Positions 20,559-30,223 of a stretch of 32,613 nucleotides of DNA are shown in pieces. The stretch's first letter is position 1; every line of letters begins with the position of its first letter. The translations under genes and the position numbers were made by a program. Under the pieces are notes generated by a model that worked only from the letters and a program-made list of their open reading frames with translations, ran no database searches and had not been told where the DNA came from. This DNA is from Streptomyces albidochromogenes (GTDB taxonomy: Bacteria; Actinomycetota; Actinomycetes; Streptomycetales; Streptomycetaceae), in assembly GCF_005981925.1 (NCBI RefSeq), contig NZ_VBVX01000041.1, positions 1-32,613 on the forward strand, read 5' to 3'.

Positions 20559-21617
20559 ATGAAGGCCACACATCCCGTGTTCTGCACCATCGTGCCGCCC
20601 CACGTCCTCGACAAGCTCGCCCAGGCCGACGATCCGGACCTCGCGGGCCCCGCCCGCCGGACCCTCGAAGCGGACGCCGCCCAGCGCACCCACCGCCGGC
20701 TGACCACGGTGCTCGGCGCACCGGCCGCGACCGTGCCCCAGGGCGCGGCCGCCGGCAAGCCGCACCGCACGGTCTACGACGCGCAGCACGGTCAGCGGCT
20801 GCCGGGCGTCAAGGTGCGCGGCGAGGGCGACGAGCCCGGCCGGGACGCCACCGTCAACCGTGCGTACGCGGGTCTCGGCGCCACCTTCGAGCTGCTCCTC
20901 AAGGGCTTCGAGCGGGACTCGATCGACGGGACCGGGCTGCCGCTCGTGGCGAGCGTCCACTACGGCGAGAACTATGGCAACGCCTTCTGGGACGGCCGGC
21001 AGATGGTCTTCGGCGACGGCGACGAGATCTTCCGCGACTTCACCATCCCGGTGGACGTGATCGCCCACGAGCTGGCCCACGGTCTGACGCAGTACACGGC
21101 CAACTTCACGTACTTCGGCCAGCCCGGCGCGCTCAACGAGTCGGTGTCCGACGTCTTCGGCTCCCTGGTCAAGCAGTACGTCAACGACGAGACCGCCGAC
21201 CGGGCCGACTGGCTCATCGGCGCGGGCCTGCTGACCGAGCGCGTCACCGGGGTGGCCCTGCGCTCCATGAAGGCGCCCGGCACGGCGTACGACGACGACG
21301 TCCTCGGCAAGGACCCGCAGCCCGCGAAGATGGAGGACTACGTCCGTACCGGCCGGGACAACGGCGGCGTGCACATCAACTCCGGCATCCCGAACCACGC
21401 CTTCTACCTCCTCGCCACGGACCTCGGCGGCCGGGCGTGGGAGCGGGCGGGCCAGATCTGGTACGACACCCTGACCGGCGGGAGCCTCGAGGTCGACGCG
21501 AGCTTCGCCGACTTCGCGCGCGCCACCGTGGCGGCGGCCCGGGCCCGTTTCGGTGACGGCGAGGAGCTCGAGGCTCTGCTGAAAGCGTGGTCCCTGGTCG
21601 GGGTGCCTACCGGCTGA
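20559..21617 (+). CDS. M4 (thermolysin-family) metalloprotease, protealysin type
   Basis: A zinc endopeptidase of 352 residues without a signal peptide. The N-terminal 50 residues (CTIVPPHVLDKLA) resemble the short protealysin propeptide with its conserved PP..L motif, and are followed by AQRTHRRL. The catalytic site is HELAHGLTQY (HEXXH, residues 170-174, catalytic Glu171), with the third zinc ligand Glu194 in ALNESVSDVFG. The transition-state histidine lies in GGVHINSGIPNHAFY (His272). ATG 20559 was chosen by the family N-terminus; in-frame starts at 20484, 20511 and 20535 exist and none has a good ribosome site. The lack of a signal suggests a cytoplasmic or non-classically released enzyme. 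A probable inhibitor gene follows after 25 bases. Confidence 0.92.
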   Translation: MKATHPVFCTIVPPHVLDKLAQADDPDLAGPARRTLEADAAQRTHRRLTTVLGAPAATVPQGAAAGKPHRTVYDAQHGQRLPGVKVRGEGDEPGRDATVNRAYAGLGATFELLLKGFERDSIDGTGLPLVASVHYGENYGNAFWDGRQMVFGDGDEIFRDFTIPVDVIAHELAHGLTQYTANFTYFGQPGALNESVSDVFGSLVKQYVNDETADRADWLIGAGLLTERVTGVALRSMKAPGTAYDDDVLGKDPQPAKMEDYVRTGRDNGGVHINSGIPNHAFYLLATDLGGRAWERAGQIWYDTLTGGSLEVDASFADFARATVAAARARFGDGEELEALLKAWSLVGVPTG

Positions 21618-21642
21618 GGCGTATCCGTACTAGAACGGAACC

Positions 21643-21909
21643 ATGCGAATTGGGGTAAGGCGTACGGGAGGCTTCGCCGGCATCGAGCGGTACGCCGAGG
21701 TCGACACCTCCGAACGGCCCGACGCCGGCGAGTGGCACGCCCTGGTCGAGGAGGCGGTCGCCGCCGGCCGGGGCACACCGCCGGTCGGCGTCCCGGACGG
21801 ATTCAGCTACCAGATCACCGTCGACGGCGAGACCGTCTACTGCGCGGACCCGAGACTCACCGAGGCGCAGAGCCGGCTCATCTCGCAGGTCCTGAAGGAA
21901 GGGGCCTGA
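21643..21909 (+). CDS. Protealysin inhibitor, emfourin-like
   Basis: An 88-residue soluble protein starting MRIGVRRTGGFAGIERYAEV, continuing GVPDGFSYQITVDGETVYCADPRL. This pattern matches small proteins encoded next to protealysin-like proteases that are named for emfourin, a slow tight-binding inhibitor described in Serratia. The gene directly follows the M4 protease gene, as expected for an enzyme-inhibitor pair. Here the inhibitor is shorter than I recall for the Serratia protein. TACTAG (21632-21637 region) before the ATG could give it a separate promoter; the ribosome site is weak (CGGAACC). The family call is from motif recall plus context. Confidence 0.72.
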   Translation: MRIGVRRTGGFAGIERYAEVDTSERPDAGEWHALVEEAVAAGRGTPPVGVPDGFSYQITVDGETVYCADPRLTEAQSRLISQVLKEGA

Positions 21910-21985
21910 CCGGTCGAAGCTCCGCGGGCGGCCGGGTCCGGCTGATCGCCGTCCGAGGCGACCGCGTTCCCGGCCGCACTCGCCA

Positions 21986-22014
21986 TTGACACGGTTACCG
22001 GCGGTAGTGAGCAT
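21986..22014 (+). promoter_or_regulatory. Promoter giving a leaderless beta-glucosidase mRNA
   Basis: Consensus -35 TTGACA (21986-21991), a 17-base spacer and -10-like GAGCAT (22009-22014) place the start point at 22021, the A of the ATG. No Shine-Dalgarno sequence is present upstream. Confidence 0.55.
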
Positions 22015-22020
22015 CGCTGC

Positions 22021-23400
<1,380 letters not shown>

Positions 23401-23403
23401 CGG

Positions 23404-24345
23404 CTAGAACCCCAGCTTGCGCAGCTGCTTGGGGTCCCGCTGCCAGTCCTTGGCGACCTTGACGTGCAGGTCCAGGTAGACCGGCGTGCCCAGCAGCGCC
23501 TCGATGTGCTTGCGCGACTTCGTACCGACGTCCTTCAGGCGCTGGCCCTTGGGGCCGATGATGATGCCCTTCTGGCTGGGACGCTCGATGTAGACGTTCG
23601 CGTGGATGTCGAGGAGCGGCTTGTCGGCCGGGCGGTCTTCGCGCGGCAGCATCTCCTCGACGACGACCGCGATGGAGTGCGGCAGCTCGTCCCGTACGCC
23701 TTCGAGGGCGGCCTCGCGGATCAGCTCCGCGACCATGACCATCTCGGGCTCGTCGGTGAGGTCGCCCTCGGGGTAGAGCGGCGGGCTCTCCGGGAGCAGC
23801 GGGATCAGCAGGTCGGCGAGGAGCGAAACCTGCTGGTCGCCGACGGCGGAGACCGGCACGATCTCCTGCCACTCGAAGCCGAGCTCCTTGGAGAGCTGGT
23901 CGACGGCGATGAGCTGTTCCGCGAGCTGCTTGGAGTCGACGAGGTCGGTCTTGGTGACGATCGCGACCTTCGGCGTCTTCTTGATGCCCGCGAGTTCCTT
24001 GGCGATGAACTTGTCGCCGGGGCCGAGCTTCTGGTCGGCGGGCAGGCAGAAGCCGATCACGTCGACCTCGGCCCAGGTGGTGCGTACGACGTCGTTGAGA
24101 CGCTCGCCGAGCAGCGTGCGCGGCTTGTGGAGGCCGGGGGTGTCGACCAGGATCAGCTGCGCGTCGGGGCGGTGCACGATGCCGCGCACCGTGTGGCGCG
24201 TGGTCTGCGGCCGGCTGGACGTGATGGCGACCTTCTGGCCGACCAGAGCGTTCGTCAGGGTGGACTTGCCCGCGTTGGGGCGGCCGACGAAGCAGGCGAA
24301 GCCGGCCCGGTGGGGGGCCTCGGAAGACTGGGTGCGAGCGCTCAT
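23404..24345 (-). CDS. era: GTPase Era
   Basis: Era binds 16S rRNA and acts in 30S ribosome assembly. The 313-residue product has G1 GRPNAGKS (residues 21-28), G2 around TTRHT, G3 DTPGLH, G4 TKTD and G5 SAV. The C-terminal KH domain has IIIGPKGQRLKDVGTKSRK. ATG 24345 was chosen; an in-frame ATG at 24354 would add three residues but directly abuts the GGGGAG sequence. GAGAAT lies 7 bases before 24345, so either a ribosome site or a leaderless start is possible. In many actinobacteria era directly follows the phoH-ybeY-CBS group; here a secreted Rpf-like gene lies between. Confidence 0.96.
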   Translation of the reverse strand: MSARTQSSEAPHRAGFACFVGRPNAGKSTLTNALVGQKVAITSSRPQTTRHTVRGIVHRPDAQLILVDTPGLHKPRTLLGERLNDVVRTTWAEVDVIGFCLPADQKLGPGDKFIAKELAGIKKTPKVAIVTKTDLVDSKQLAEQLIAVDQLSKELGFEWQEIVPVSAVGDQQVSLLADLLIPLLPESPPLYPEGDLTDEPEMVMVAELIREAALEGVRDELPHSIAVVVEEMLPREDRPADKPLLDIHANVYIERPSQKGIIIGPKGQRLKDVGTKSRKHIEALLGTPVYLDLHVKVAKDWQRDPKQLRKLGF

Positions 24346-24457
24346 GCGTGCCATTCTCCCCGATGTACGCCGCCGGGCCGACCAGTGTCGGCCCGGGCGT
24401 TCACGCGGGGGCGGCCCCGGCTGCCGGAACGGGCCGCGCGGGTGGCTCCGGCTGGTG

Positions 24458-24817
24458 TCAGAGGCCGGCCTTGGCGCCGCACACCGGCCAGGCGCCGATG
24501 CCCTGGCCCTGGAGGACCTTGTCGGCGACTGCGGCCTGCTGCTGCGGGGTGGCCTGGTGGGCGCTCGCCGCGTACTTCGTGCCGCCGTACGCGGCCCAGG
24601 TGGACTGGGTGAACTGGAGGCCGCCGGAGAAGCCGTTGCCGGTGTTCGCCTTCCAGTCGCCGCCGGACTCGCACTGGGCGACCGCGGACCAGTCGGCCGT
24701 CGGGGCGGCGGAGGCGCTGCCGGTGCCGGCGAGGACCAGCATGCCGGTGGCTCCCGCGGCGACGAAGGAACCGGTGACGCGGCGGCGCAGGGCGGTGCGG
24801 GTCAGAGAGGAGAGCAC
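24458..24817 (-). CDS. Secreted Rpf-like (transglycosylase-fold) protein
   Basis: A 119-residue exported protein. The N-terminus is a Sec-type signal peptide (RRR, then a hydrophobic segment ending GTGSASA) followed by the resuscitation-promoting factor domain: DWSAVAQCESGGDWKANTGNGFSGGLQF, then STWAAYGG, ending WPVC. The catalytic glutamate is in CESGGDW and the paired cysteines match the family. There is no LysM or G5 domain, so it is a minimal Rpf. It probably cleaves peptidoglycan during germination or growth. GTG 24817 was chosen for the signal peptide; AAAGG lies 9 bases upstream. The frame extends to 25111, but that part is Arg/Gly/Pro-rich and not convincing. Confidence 0.85.
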   Translation of the reverse strand: MLSSLTRTALRRRVTGSFVAAGATGMLVLAGTGSASAAPTADWSAVAQCESGGDWKANTGNGFSGGLQFTQSTWAAYGGTKYAASAHQATPQQQAAVADKVLQGQGIGAWPVCGAKAGL

Positions 24818-25140
24818 GTCGGGTGACCTTTGTTCGGGGGCGGGGGGCTGCCCTCGGAGCGGAGGCTCCCTGCTGGGCATGACTCCACCGTCGCAGCGCG
24901 GTGCGCCGGGATCCACGGTCCTTCGGGAGCACGCGCGGGCCTTCCGGCCCCGCCTCTTGACAGCTCGGGTGCGGGCCGAAAGGCCCGGGCCGAAGGTCCC
25001 GCCGTCCCGCCGGAGCGGGCGTCCCGCCGGGTCGGCCCTGCGCCGCCGCGAGGGCCGCCCGGCCCCCGCCGCGGCGGGCGTGCGCCTCCTCACACGAGAC
25101 CACCGCCACACCGGCCACCGGTGCGGGGGCCCGAATGCTC
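24818..25140. other. Intergenic region upstream of the Rpf-like gene
   Basis: This 323-base GC-rich stretch has no convincing gene. On the minus strand it would be the promoter and leader of the Rpf-like gene. It contains short hairpins such as GGGCC-TTTC-GGCCC near 24975-24995, and a TTGACA on the plus strand near 24957-24962 without a matching -10. I looked for the conserved features of the c-di-AMP (ydaO) riboswitch known before some Streptomyces rpf genes and did not find them. Confidence 0.4.
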
Positions 25141-25506
25141 CTAGGCGCCGGCTGCCACGCTCTCCCGCAGGGCGCCGTCGGGGCCCGCCAGCAGGACCGG
25201 CGTTCCGGGGCCGCCGAGGTCCCGTACCGCCGCCCGGTCCTCCGCCGTCACGGAGTCCGCCGCCGTCACCACCGCCGCCGCCTCCAGCGACGTCGCGCCG
25301 CTCGCGACGGCCATCGCCACCGCCGTGCGCAGCGCGCTCAGCCGCAGGGAGTCGAGCGCGACGGTGCCGGCGACGTACGTGCGCCCCGTCTCGTCCCGTA
25401 CGGCCGCCCCCTCGGGCACCCCGTTGCGCGCCCGCGCGCTGCGCGCCAGCGTGATGATCTTGCGGTCCTCGGGGTCGAGTTCGGTGCTCGGCGTGGTCTC
25501 AGTCAT
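25141..25506 (-). CDS. Cytidine-deaminase-like protein lacking zinc ligands
   Basis: A 121-residue protein with the overall pattern of cytidine deaminase (DPEDRKIITLARSARARNGVPEGAAVRDETGRTYVAGTV, split here by its helices), followed by SALRTAVAMAVASGATSLEAAAVV. The expected C/H-A-E motif is replaced by SAL, and the second PCxxC motif is absent from DLGGPGTPVLLAGPDG. It therefore should not bind the catalytic zinc. I recall proteins of this kind annotated as cytidine deaminase beside era in Streptomyces. ATG 25506 was chosen; TATGCT (25518-25513, minus) lies 6 bases upstream, suggesting a leaderless mRNA. Its true function is unknown. Confidence 0.75.
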   Translation of the reverse strand: MTETTPSTELDPEDRKIITLARSARARNGVPEGAAVRDETGRTYVAGTVALDSLRLSALRTAVAMAVASGATSLEAAAVVTAADSVTAEDRAAVRDLGGPGTPVLLAGPDGALRESVAAGA

Positions 25507-25512
25507 GCCCCG

Positions 25513-25518
25513 AGCATA
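25513..25518 (-). promoter_or_regulatory. Candidate -10 TATGCT, leaderless start of the deaminase-like gene
   Basis: TATGCT fits TANNNT and lies 6 bases before the ATG at 25506, so the start point would be the ATG. No Shine-Dalgarno sequence or clear -35 is present. Confidence 0.45.
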
Positions 25519-25659
25519 GGGAGCGGGCACCGCTCGGCCCGCGACCGGGTGCATCGAGCCGCGCCGCCCGTCCGGCGAGTCCAGTTGCTCCGGCTTCCCG
25601 CCGTGCGGGCCTCCGGGAGCGCCGTGCGGCGCGATCGCCGGCGCGGGCCGGGGCCGGGG

Positions 25660-26016
25660 TCAGGCCCGGTCGAGGCGCAGGCGTTCGGCTTTCGGGAGGC
25701 CGGCCACGACCAGGTCGTACGAGTCCTCGATCAGCTCCCGGACCACGCGGTCCGTCAACCGCCCGTCGACGGTGACCGTGTTCCAGTGGCGCTTGTTCAT
25801 GTGCCAGCCGGGCGCGATCTCCTCGTGCTCCTCGCGGAGCCGGGCCGCGATCTCCGGCTCGCACTTGAGGTTGACCTTGAGCGGCTCGGCGTCCAGCGCG
25901 GTGAGCGCGAACAGCTTGCCGAGGACCTTGAAGACGGATGTCTCGGGGCCGAAGGGGAACTCCTCCGTCGCGGCGTTGAAGTCGAGGCAGAACGCCCTCA
26001 GCTCCTGCGGCGTCAT
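25660..26016 (-). CDS. MmcQ/YjbR family DNA-binding protein
   Basis: A 118-residue protein with the CyaY-like fold of the YjbR family. Recognisable parts are CLDFNAATEEFPFGPETSVFKV, KVNLKCEPEIAARLREEHEE, GWHMNKRHWNTVTVDG and LIEDSYDLVVAGLPK. The family is annotated as DNA-binding, with unclear biological role. Its ATG overlaps the stop of the upstream CBS-domain gene by ATGA (26013-26016), so the two are translationally coupled. Confidence 0.88.
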   Translation of the reverse strand: MTPQELRAFCLDFNAATEEFPFGPETSVFKVLGKLFALTALDAEPLKVNLKCEPEIAARLREEHEEIAPGWHMNKRHWNTVTVDGRLTDRVVRELIEDSYDLVVAGLPKAERLRLDRA

Positions 26017-27296
26017 GCCGCCTCCTTCTCCTCCGGCTCCACCAGTACTGTGACGATCTTGTTCCGGCGGCCGGCCGGCGACTCCGCGGTCAGGCGCAGC
26101 GAGCGCCCGTCGGGGAGGTCGACCGTCGCGGAGGCGCCCGCGATCGGCACCCGGCCGAGCGCCTTGGCGAGCAGTCCGCCGACCGTCTCCACGTCCTCGT
26201 CGTCGTACTCGTCGAAGCCGAAGAGCTCGCCGAGGTCACCGATGTCGAGTCGCGCGGTCACCCGGTAGCAGCCGTCCTCCAGCTCCTCGACGGGCGGCAG
26301 TTCGCGGTCGTATTCGTCGGTGATCTCGCCGACGATCTCTTCGAGGATGTCCTCGATGGTGACGATGCCGGCCGTGCCGCCGTACTCGTCGATGACGACG
26401 GCGACGTGGTTGCGCTCCTGCTGCATCTCGCGCAGCAGGTCGCCCGCGTTCTTCGTGTCGGGGACGAAGACGGCGGGGCGCATCGCGGTCGAGACCAGGT
26501 CGGACTCGGACTCACGGTTGATGTGGGTCTTCCTGACCAGGTCCTTGAGGTAGACGATGCCCACGATGTCGTCCTCGTTCTCGCCGGTCACCGGGATGCG
26601 GGAGAAGCCGGAGCGCAGGGCGAGCGTGAGGGCCTGACGGATCGTCTTGAAGCGCTCGATGGAGACCAGGTCGGTCCTGGGGACCATGACCTCCCGTACG
26701 AGGGTGTCGCCGAGCTCGAAGACCGAGTGCACCATGCGGCGCTCGTCGTCCTCGATCAGCGACTCCTGCTCGGCGAGGTCGACCATCGCGCGCAGCTCCG
26801 CCTCGCTGGCGAACGGGCCCTTGCGAAAGCCCTTGCCCGGGGTGAGCGCGTTGCCGATGAGGATCAGCAGCTGCGGGACGGGGCCCATGACGCGGGCGAG
26901 CGGGAGCAGGACGTACGCGGACGCGGTCGCCGTGTTGAGCGGGTGCTGGCGGCCGATGGTGCGCGGGGAGACGCCGACGGCGACGTACGAGACGAGGACC
27001 ATCACGCCGATGGCGAGGGCCAGGGCCTCCCACGTCTCGTCGAACTCGCGCAGGCAGGCGTACGTCACGAGGACGCCGGCGGCCATCTCGCAGGCGACCC
27101 GCATCAGCAGGGCGACGTTGAGGTACCGGGTCGGGTCGGCCGCGACCTGCGCCAGCTTGGCGCTGCCGCGCCGGCCGGAGCGTGCGGCCTCGGCGGCCCG
27201 GAAGCTGGAGACGCGGGCGATGCCCGCCTCGGCGCAGGCGGCCAGCCACGCGACGACGACCAGCAGGACGGCGCCGGTGATCAGTTGGGCGGTCAT
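26013..27296 (-). CDS. CNNM/CorC-type membrane protein with CBS domains
   Basis: A 427-residue protein of the HlyC/CorC (UPF0053) family, often annotated as hemolysin but more likely a Mg2+/Co2+ transport or regulatory protein. The N-terminal DUF21 domain has about four hydrophobic segments ([20 protein letters not shown], then [20 protein letters not shown] and two more). A CBS pair follows ([17 protein letters not shown], then [16 protein letters not shown] and [20 protein letters not shown]). A C-terminal CorC/HlyC domain contains [16 protein letters not shown] 27296 was chosen because it overlaps the ybeY stop by ATGA (27293-27296). Confidence 0.92.
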   Translation of the reverse strand: MTAQLITGAVLLVVVAWLAACAEAGIARVSSFRAAEAARSGRRGSAKLAQVAADPTRYLNVALLMRVACEMAAGVLVTYACLREFDETWEALALAIGVMVLVSYVAVGVSPRTIGRQHPLNTATASAYVLLPLARVMGPVPQLLILIGNALTPGKGFRKGPFASEAELRAMVDLAEQESLIEDDERRMVHSVFELGDTLVREVMVPRTDLVSIERFKTIRQALTLALRSGFSRIPVTGENEDDIVGIVYLKDLVRKTHINRESESDLVSTAMRPAVFVPDTKNAGDLLREMQQERNHVAVVIDEYGGTAGIVTIEDILEEIVGEITDEYDRELPPVEELEDGCYRVTARLDIGDLGELFGFDEYDDEDVETVGGLLAKALGRVPIAGASATVDLPDGRSLRLTAESPAGRRNKIVTVLVEPEEKEAA

Positions 27297-27790
27297 GAAA
27301 CGGTCGGCGCGGGGGACGGACCGGTGTGGCCCTTCTCCGCTCGCCAGCCGTCGACGATCGCCGCCTGGAGGCCGAACATCTCGGCCTTCTCGTCCGGCTC
27401 CTCGTGGTCGTAGCCGAGCAGATGCAGCACGCCGTGGACGGTGAGGAGCTGGAGCTCCTCGTCCATGGAGTGCCGCGTCGGGGCTTCCTGCCCCTGCTTC
27501 TCGGCGACCTCCGGGCACAGGACGATGTCACCGAGGAGCCCCTGCGGGGGCTCCTCGTCGTCCTTCTTCGGCGGACGCAGCTCGTCCATCGGGAAGGACA
27601 TGACATCCGTCGGCCCGGGGAGGTCCATCCACTGGATGTGGAGCTGCTCCATGGCGGCCGTGTCCACGACGATCACCGAGAGTTCGGAGAGCGGGTGGAT
27701 CCGCATCCGGGTGAGCGCGTAACGGGCGATGTCGAGAATCGCCTGCTCGTCGACCTCGGTGCCGGATTCGTTGTTGACGTCGATCGACAT
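27293..27790 (-). CDS. ybeY: Endoribonuclease YbeY (rRNA maturation factor)
   Basis: YbeY is a zinc-dependent RNase involved in 16S rRNA 3' processing and ribosome quality control. The 165-residue product has [10 protein letters not shown] and [12 protein letters not shown]. The zinc motif is [14 protein letters not shown] with His119, His123 and His129. It overlaps the downstream CBS gene by four bases and follows phoH by 27 bases, the usual order in actinobacteria. Confidence 0.95.
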   Translation of the reverse strand: MSIDVNNESGTEVDEQAILDIARYALTRMRIHPLSELSVIVVDTAAMEQLHIQWMDLPGPTDVMSFPMDELRPPKKDDEEPPQGLLGDIVLCPEVAEKQGQEAPTRHSMDEELQLLTVHGVLHLLGYDHEEPDEKAEMFGLQAAIVDGWRAEKGHTGPSPAPTVS

Positions 27791-27817
27791 GGTGCTGGAT
27801 CTACCCCTGCTTCAAAG

Positions 27818-28831
27818 TCACAGCCCGTTTTGGCTGTCGTCGTACTTCTGGTACGCGTCGACGATACGGCCGACCAGCTTGTGCCGGACGACATCCTGCG
27901 ACGTGAGCCGGGAAAAGTGGACGTCGGGTACGTCGTCCAGGATCTCCTGGACCTGGCGCAGGCCGCTCTTCGTGCCGCCCGGGAGGTCGACCTGGGTGAC
28001 GTCGCCGGTGACGACGATCTTCGAGTCGAAGCCGAGCCGCGTCAGGAACATCTTCATCTGCTCGGCGCTGGTGTTCTGCGCCTCGTCGAGGATGATGAAC
28101 GCGTCGTTGAGCGTCCGGCCGCGCATGTACGCCAGCGGGGCGACCTCGATCGTGCCCGCGGCCATCAGGCGCGGGATCGAGTCGGGGTCCAGCATGTCGT
28201 GCAGGGCGTCGTAGAGCGGGCGCAGGTAGGGGTCGATCTTCTCGTAGAGCGTGCCGGGCAGGAAGCCGAGCCGCTCGCCCGCCTCGACGGCGGGCCTGGT
28301 CAGGATGATCCGGGTGACCTGCTTGGACTGCAGGGCCTGGACCGCCTTGGCCATGGCGAGGTACGTCTTGCCCGTACCGGCGGGGCCGATGCCGAAGACG
28401 ATGGTGTGCTTGTCGATGGCGTCGACGTACCGCTTCTGGTTGAGCGTCTTGGGGCGGATGGTGCGACCGCGGCTGGAGAGGATGTTCTGGGTGAGCACCT
28501 CGGCCGGGGTCTCGGTGGCGGCTTCCGCGCCACCGCCGTTCCCGTTGGCTCTGAGCATGGCGATCGAGCGTTCCACTGCGTCCTCCGTCATCGGCAGTCC
28601 GGTGCGGAGCACCAGCATCATCTCGGCCAGCAGGCGCTGGATCAGGGCGACCTCCGTGGGGTCGCCGACCGCGCTGACCTCATTCCCCCTGACATGGATG
28701 TCCACGTCGGGGAAGGCGTTCTCGATCACGCGCAACAGGGAATCGCTGGAACCCAGGACCATCACCATGGGGTGCGTGTCCGGCACGGTGAACTGGGCGC
28801 GGGCCTGCGGCTGTGTGGGTGTCTGAGTCAT
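27818..28831 (-). CDS. PhoH-like ATPase
   Basis: A 337-residue cytoplasmic ATPase of the PhoH family, linked by context to RNA metabolism. Walker A is [13 protein letters not shown] and Walker B IILDEAQN, preceded by [17 protein letters not shown] and followed by [12 protein letters not shown]. The N-terminal KH-like part has [29 protein letters not shown] chose ATG 28831 because homologues start near MTQTPTQ, but no ribosome site precedes it. An in-frame ATG at 28855 has GGGAGG only one base upstream, too close to be efficient. The pair CCTGCA/TGCAGG (28847-28852, 28865-28870) would place this GGGAGG in a hairpin loop, which may matter for control. Confidence 0.9.
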   Translation of the reverse strand: MTQTPTQPQARAQFTVPDTHPMVMVLGSSDSLLRVIENAFPDVDIHVRGNEVSAVGDPTEVALIQRLLAEMMLVLRTGLPMTEDAVERSIAMLRANGNGGGAEAATETPAEVLTQNILSSRGRTIRPKTLNQKRYVDAIDKHTIVFGIGPAGTGKTYLAMAKAVQALQSKQVTRIILTRPAVEAGERLGFLPGTLYEKIDPYLRPLYDALHDMLDPDSIPRLMAAGTIEVAPLAYMRGRTLNDAFIILDEAQNTSAEQMKMFLTRLGFDSKIVVTGDVTQVDLPGGTKSGLRQVQEILDDVPDVHFSRLTSQDVVRHKLVGRIVDAYQKYDDSQNGL

Positions 28832-28908
28832 GGGCCGGCACTGTGGCCTGCACATACCTCCCGTTGCAGGGTTCTCGCTGCTCGACAACCTCGTGCCACC
28901 AAGCGTAC

Positions 28909-28922
28909 GTCGGTGCACCGAC
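28909..28922. promoter_or_regulatory. Perfect 14-bp palindrome GTCGGTGCACCGAC
   Basis: A perfect dyad between the end of the PfkB-type gene and the start of phoH, 78 bases upstream of the phoH start. It may be an operator for phoH or a small hairpin after the kinase gene. No T-run adjoins it. Confidence 0.35.
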
Positions 28923-28970
28923 AAGGCCGAAGGCTTTTCGCACCCCGCGCCGCGCCCGCCCGCCGAACGC

Positions 28971-30128
28971 TCAGGCGGGACTGCGGAAACCGATCGTCGG
29001 CACCGCCCGGCGCAGCGGCCACCCGCGCGTGGCCGTGGGCAGCAGCCCGTCCAGGAAGGCGTACCGGCGCAGCGCCTGCGGATCCTGGCCGTCGACCGCC
29101 TGCACCTGCTGCCACCACGCCGCGATCTCCGACCAGCCGGGCGCGGAGAGCGATCCGCCGAACTCCTGCACCGAGAGGGCCGCGGTCAGCCCGGCGAAGG
29201 CGAGGCGGTCGGCGAGCGGCCAGCCGGCGAGCGTACCGGTGACGAATCCGGCGACGAAGACGTCACCGGCGCCGGTCGGGTCGAGCGCCTCGACGGCGAT
29301 GGCGGGGACCTCGGCGGTCTCGCCGGTCGAGCCGTCCACGGCGTACGCGCCCTCCGCGCCGAGCGTGACGACCGCGACCGGGACCTTCTCGGCCAGGGCG
29401 CGGGCGGCGGCGCGCGGGCAGTCGGTGCGGGTGTAGCGCATGGCCTCCTCGGCGTTGGGCAGGAACGCCTCGCAGTGCTCCAGGTCGGCGAGGCCGGCCA
29501 GGTCCCAGCGGCCCGTGTCGTCCCAGCCCACGTCGGCGAAGATCTTGGCGCCCCGGCGGGCCGCGGAGGCGATCCACTCCTCCCTGCGGCCGGGGGTGAG
29601 GGCGGCGATGGCGGCCCGCGCGCGGGGCGGGCAGTCGGGGAACGGCCCGGGTCCGGCGGGCGGCGGGGCCTCGTGGCCGTGCGACACCATGGTCCGTTCG
29701 CCCTCGTACGCCATGGAGACCGTGACCGGCGAGTGCCAGCCGGGAACGGTCCGTGACATCTTCAGGTCGATGCCCTCGCCGTCGGCGAGCGCGTCCCAGC
29801 AGTACTCGCCGTAGTGGTCGTCGCCGAAGGCGGCGGCCAGGGACGTCCGCAGGCCGAGGCGGGCCAGCGCGGTGGCCATGTTGGCGACGCCGCCGGGGCT
29901 GGAGCCCATGCCGCGCGCCCAGGACTCGGTCCCGCGCACCGGGGCGCTGTCGAGGCCGGTGAAGATGATGTCCAGGAACACGGTGCCGGTGAGGAACACG
30001 TCGCAGCACGGGCCGTCGGGCTCGCGAAGCCCGTCCAGGGGGTCGAGACGCGCCTCGTCCCGCCGGCCGCTGACGTCGATGTCCGTGGCCGCTGTCGTGG
30101 CCGCTGCCTGCTTTCTCACCGTGCTCAC
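28971..30128 (-). CDS. PfkB-family carbohydrate kinase
   Basis: A 385-residue ribokinase-fold sugar kinase. It has the N-terminal substrate region GSSPGGVANMATALARLGL, the middle segment FLPNAEEAMRYT, the anion-hole/catalytic motif DPTGAGDVFVAGF (catalytic Asp in GAGD) and VVTLGAEGAYAV before it. About 40 extra N-terminal residues precede the fold, and roughly 40 follow it. The sugar cannot be deduced. GTG 30128 was chosen because GGGAG lies 6 bases upstream. It follows the glucarate-dehydratase-like gene by 95 bases in the same direction, so a shared sugar-acid pathway is possible but unproven. Confidence 0.88.
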   Translation of the reverse strand: MSTVRKQAAATTAATDIDVSGRRDEARLDPLDGLREPDGPCCDVFLTGTVFLDIIFTGLDSAPVRGTESWARGMGSSPGGVANMATALARLGLRTSLAAAFGDDHYGEYCWDALADGEGIDLKMSRTVPGWHSPVTVSMAYEGERTMVSHGHEAPPPAGPGPFPDCPPRARAAIAALTPGRREEWIASAARRGAKIFADVGWDDTGRWDLAGLADLEHCEAFLPNAEEAMRYTRTDCPRAAARALAEKVPVAVVTLGAEGAYAVDGSTGETAEVPAIAVEALDPTGAGDVFVAGFVTGTLAGWPLADRLAFAGLTAALSVQEFGGSLSAPGWSEIAAWWQQVQAVDGQDPQALRRYAFLDGLLPTATRGWPLRRAVPTIGFRSPA

Positions 30129-30223
30129 CGTGCGCTCCCGTGGTGTGGTGCGGATTCAGGCCAGTGTGCCCGATACGCGCCCACGGCAGCTCGCGGTGAT
30201 ACGACGGCGTCCTCGCCCCGGCC

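Noticed and set aside
24818..25140. c-di-AMP (ydaO) riboswitch before the Rpf-like gene
   Set aside because: Such riboswitches precede some Streptomyces rpf genes, but I cannot find the conserved GGGTGAA-type and paired elements here.
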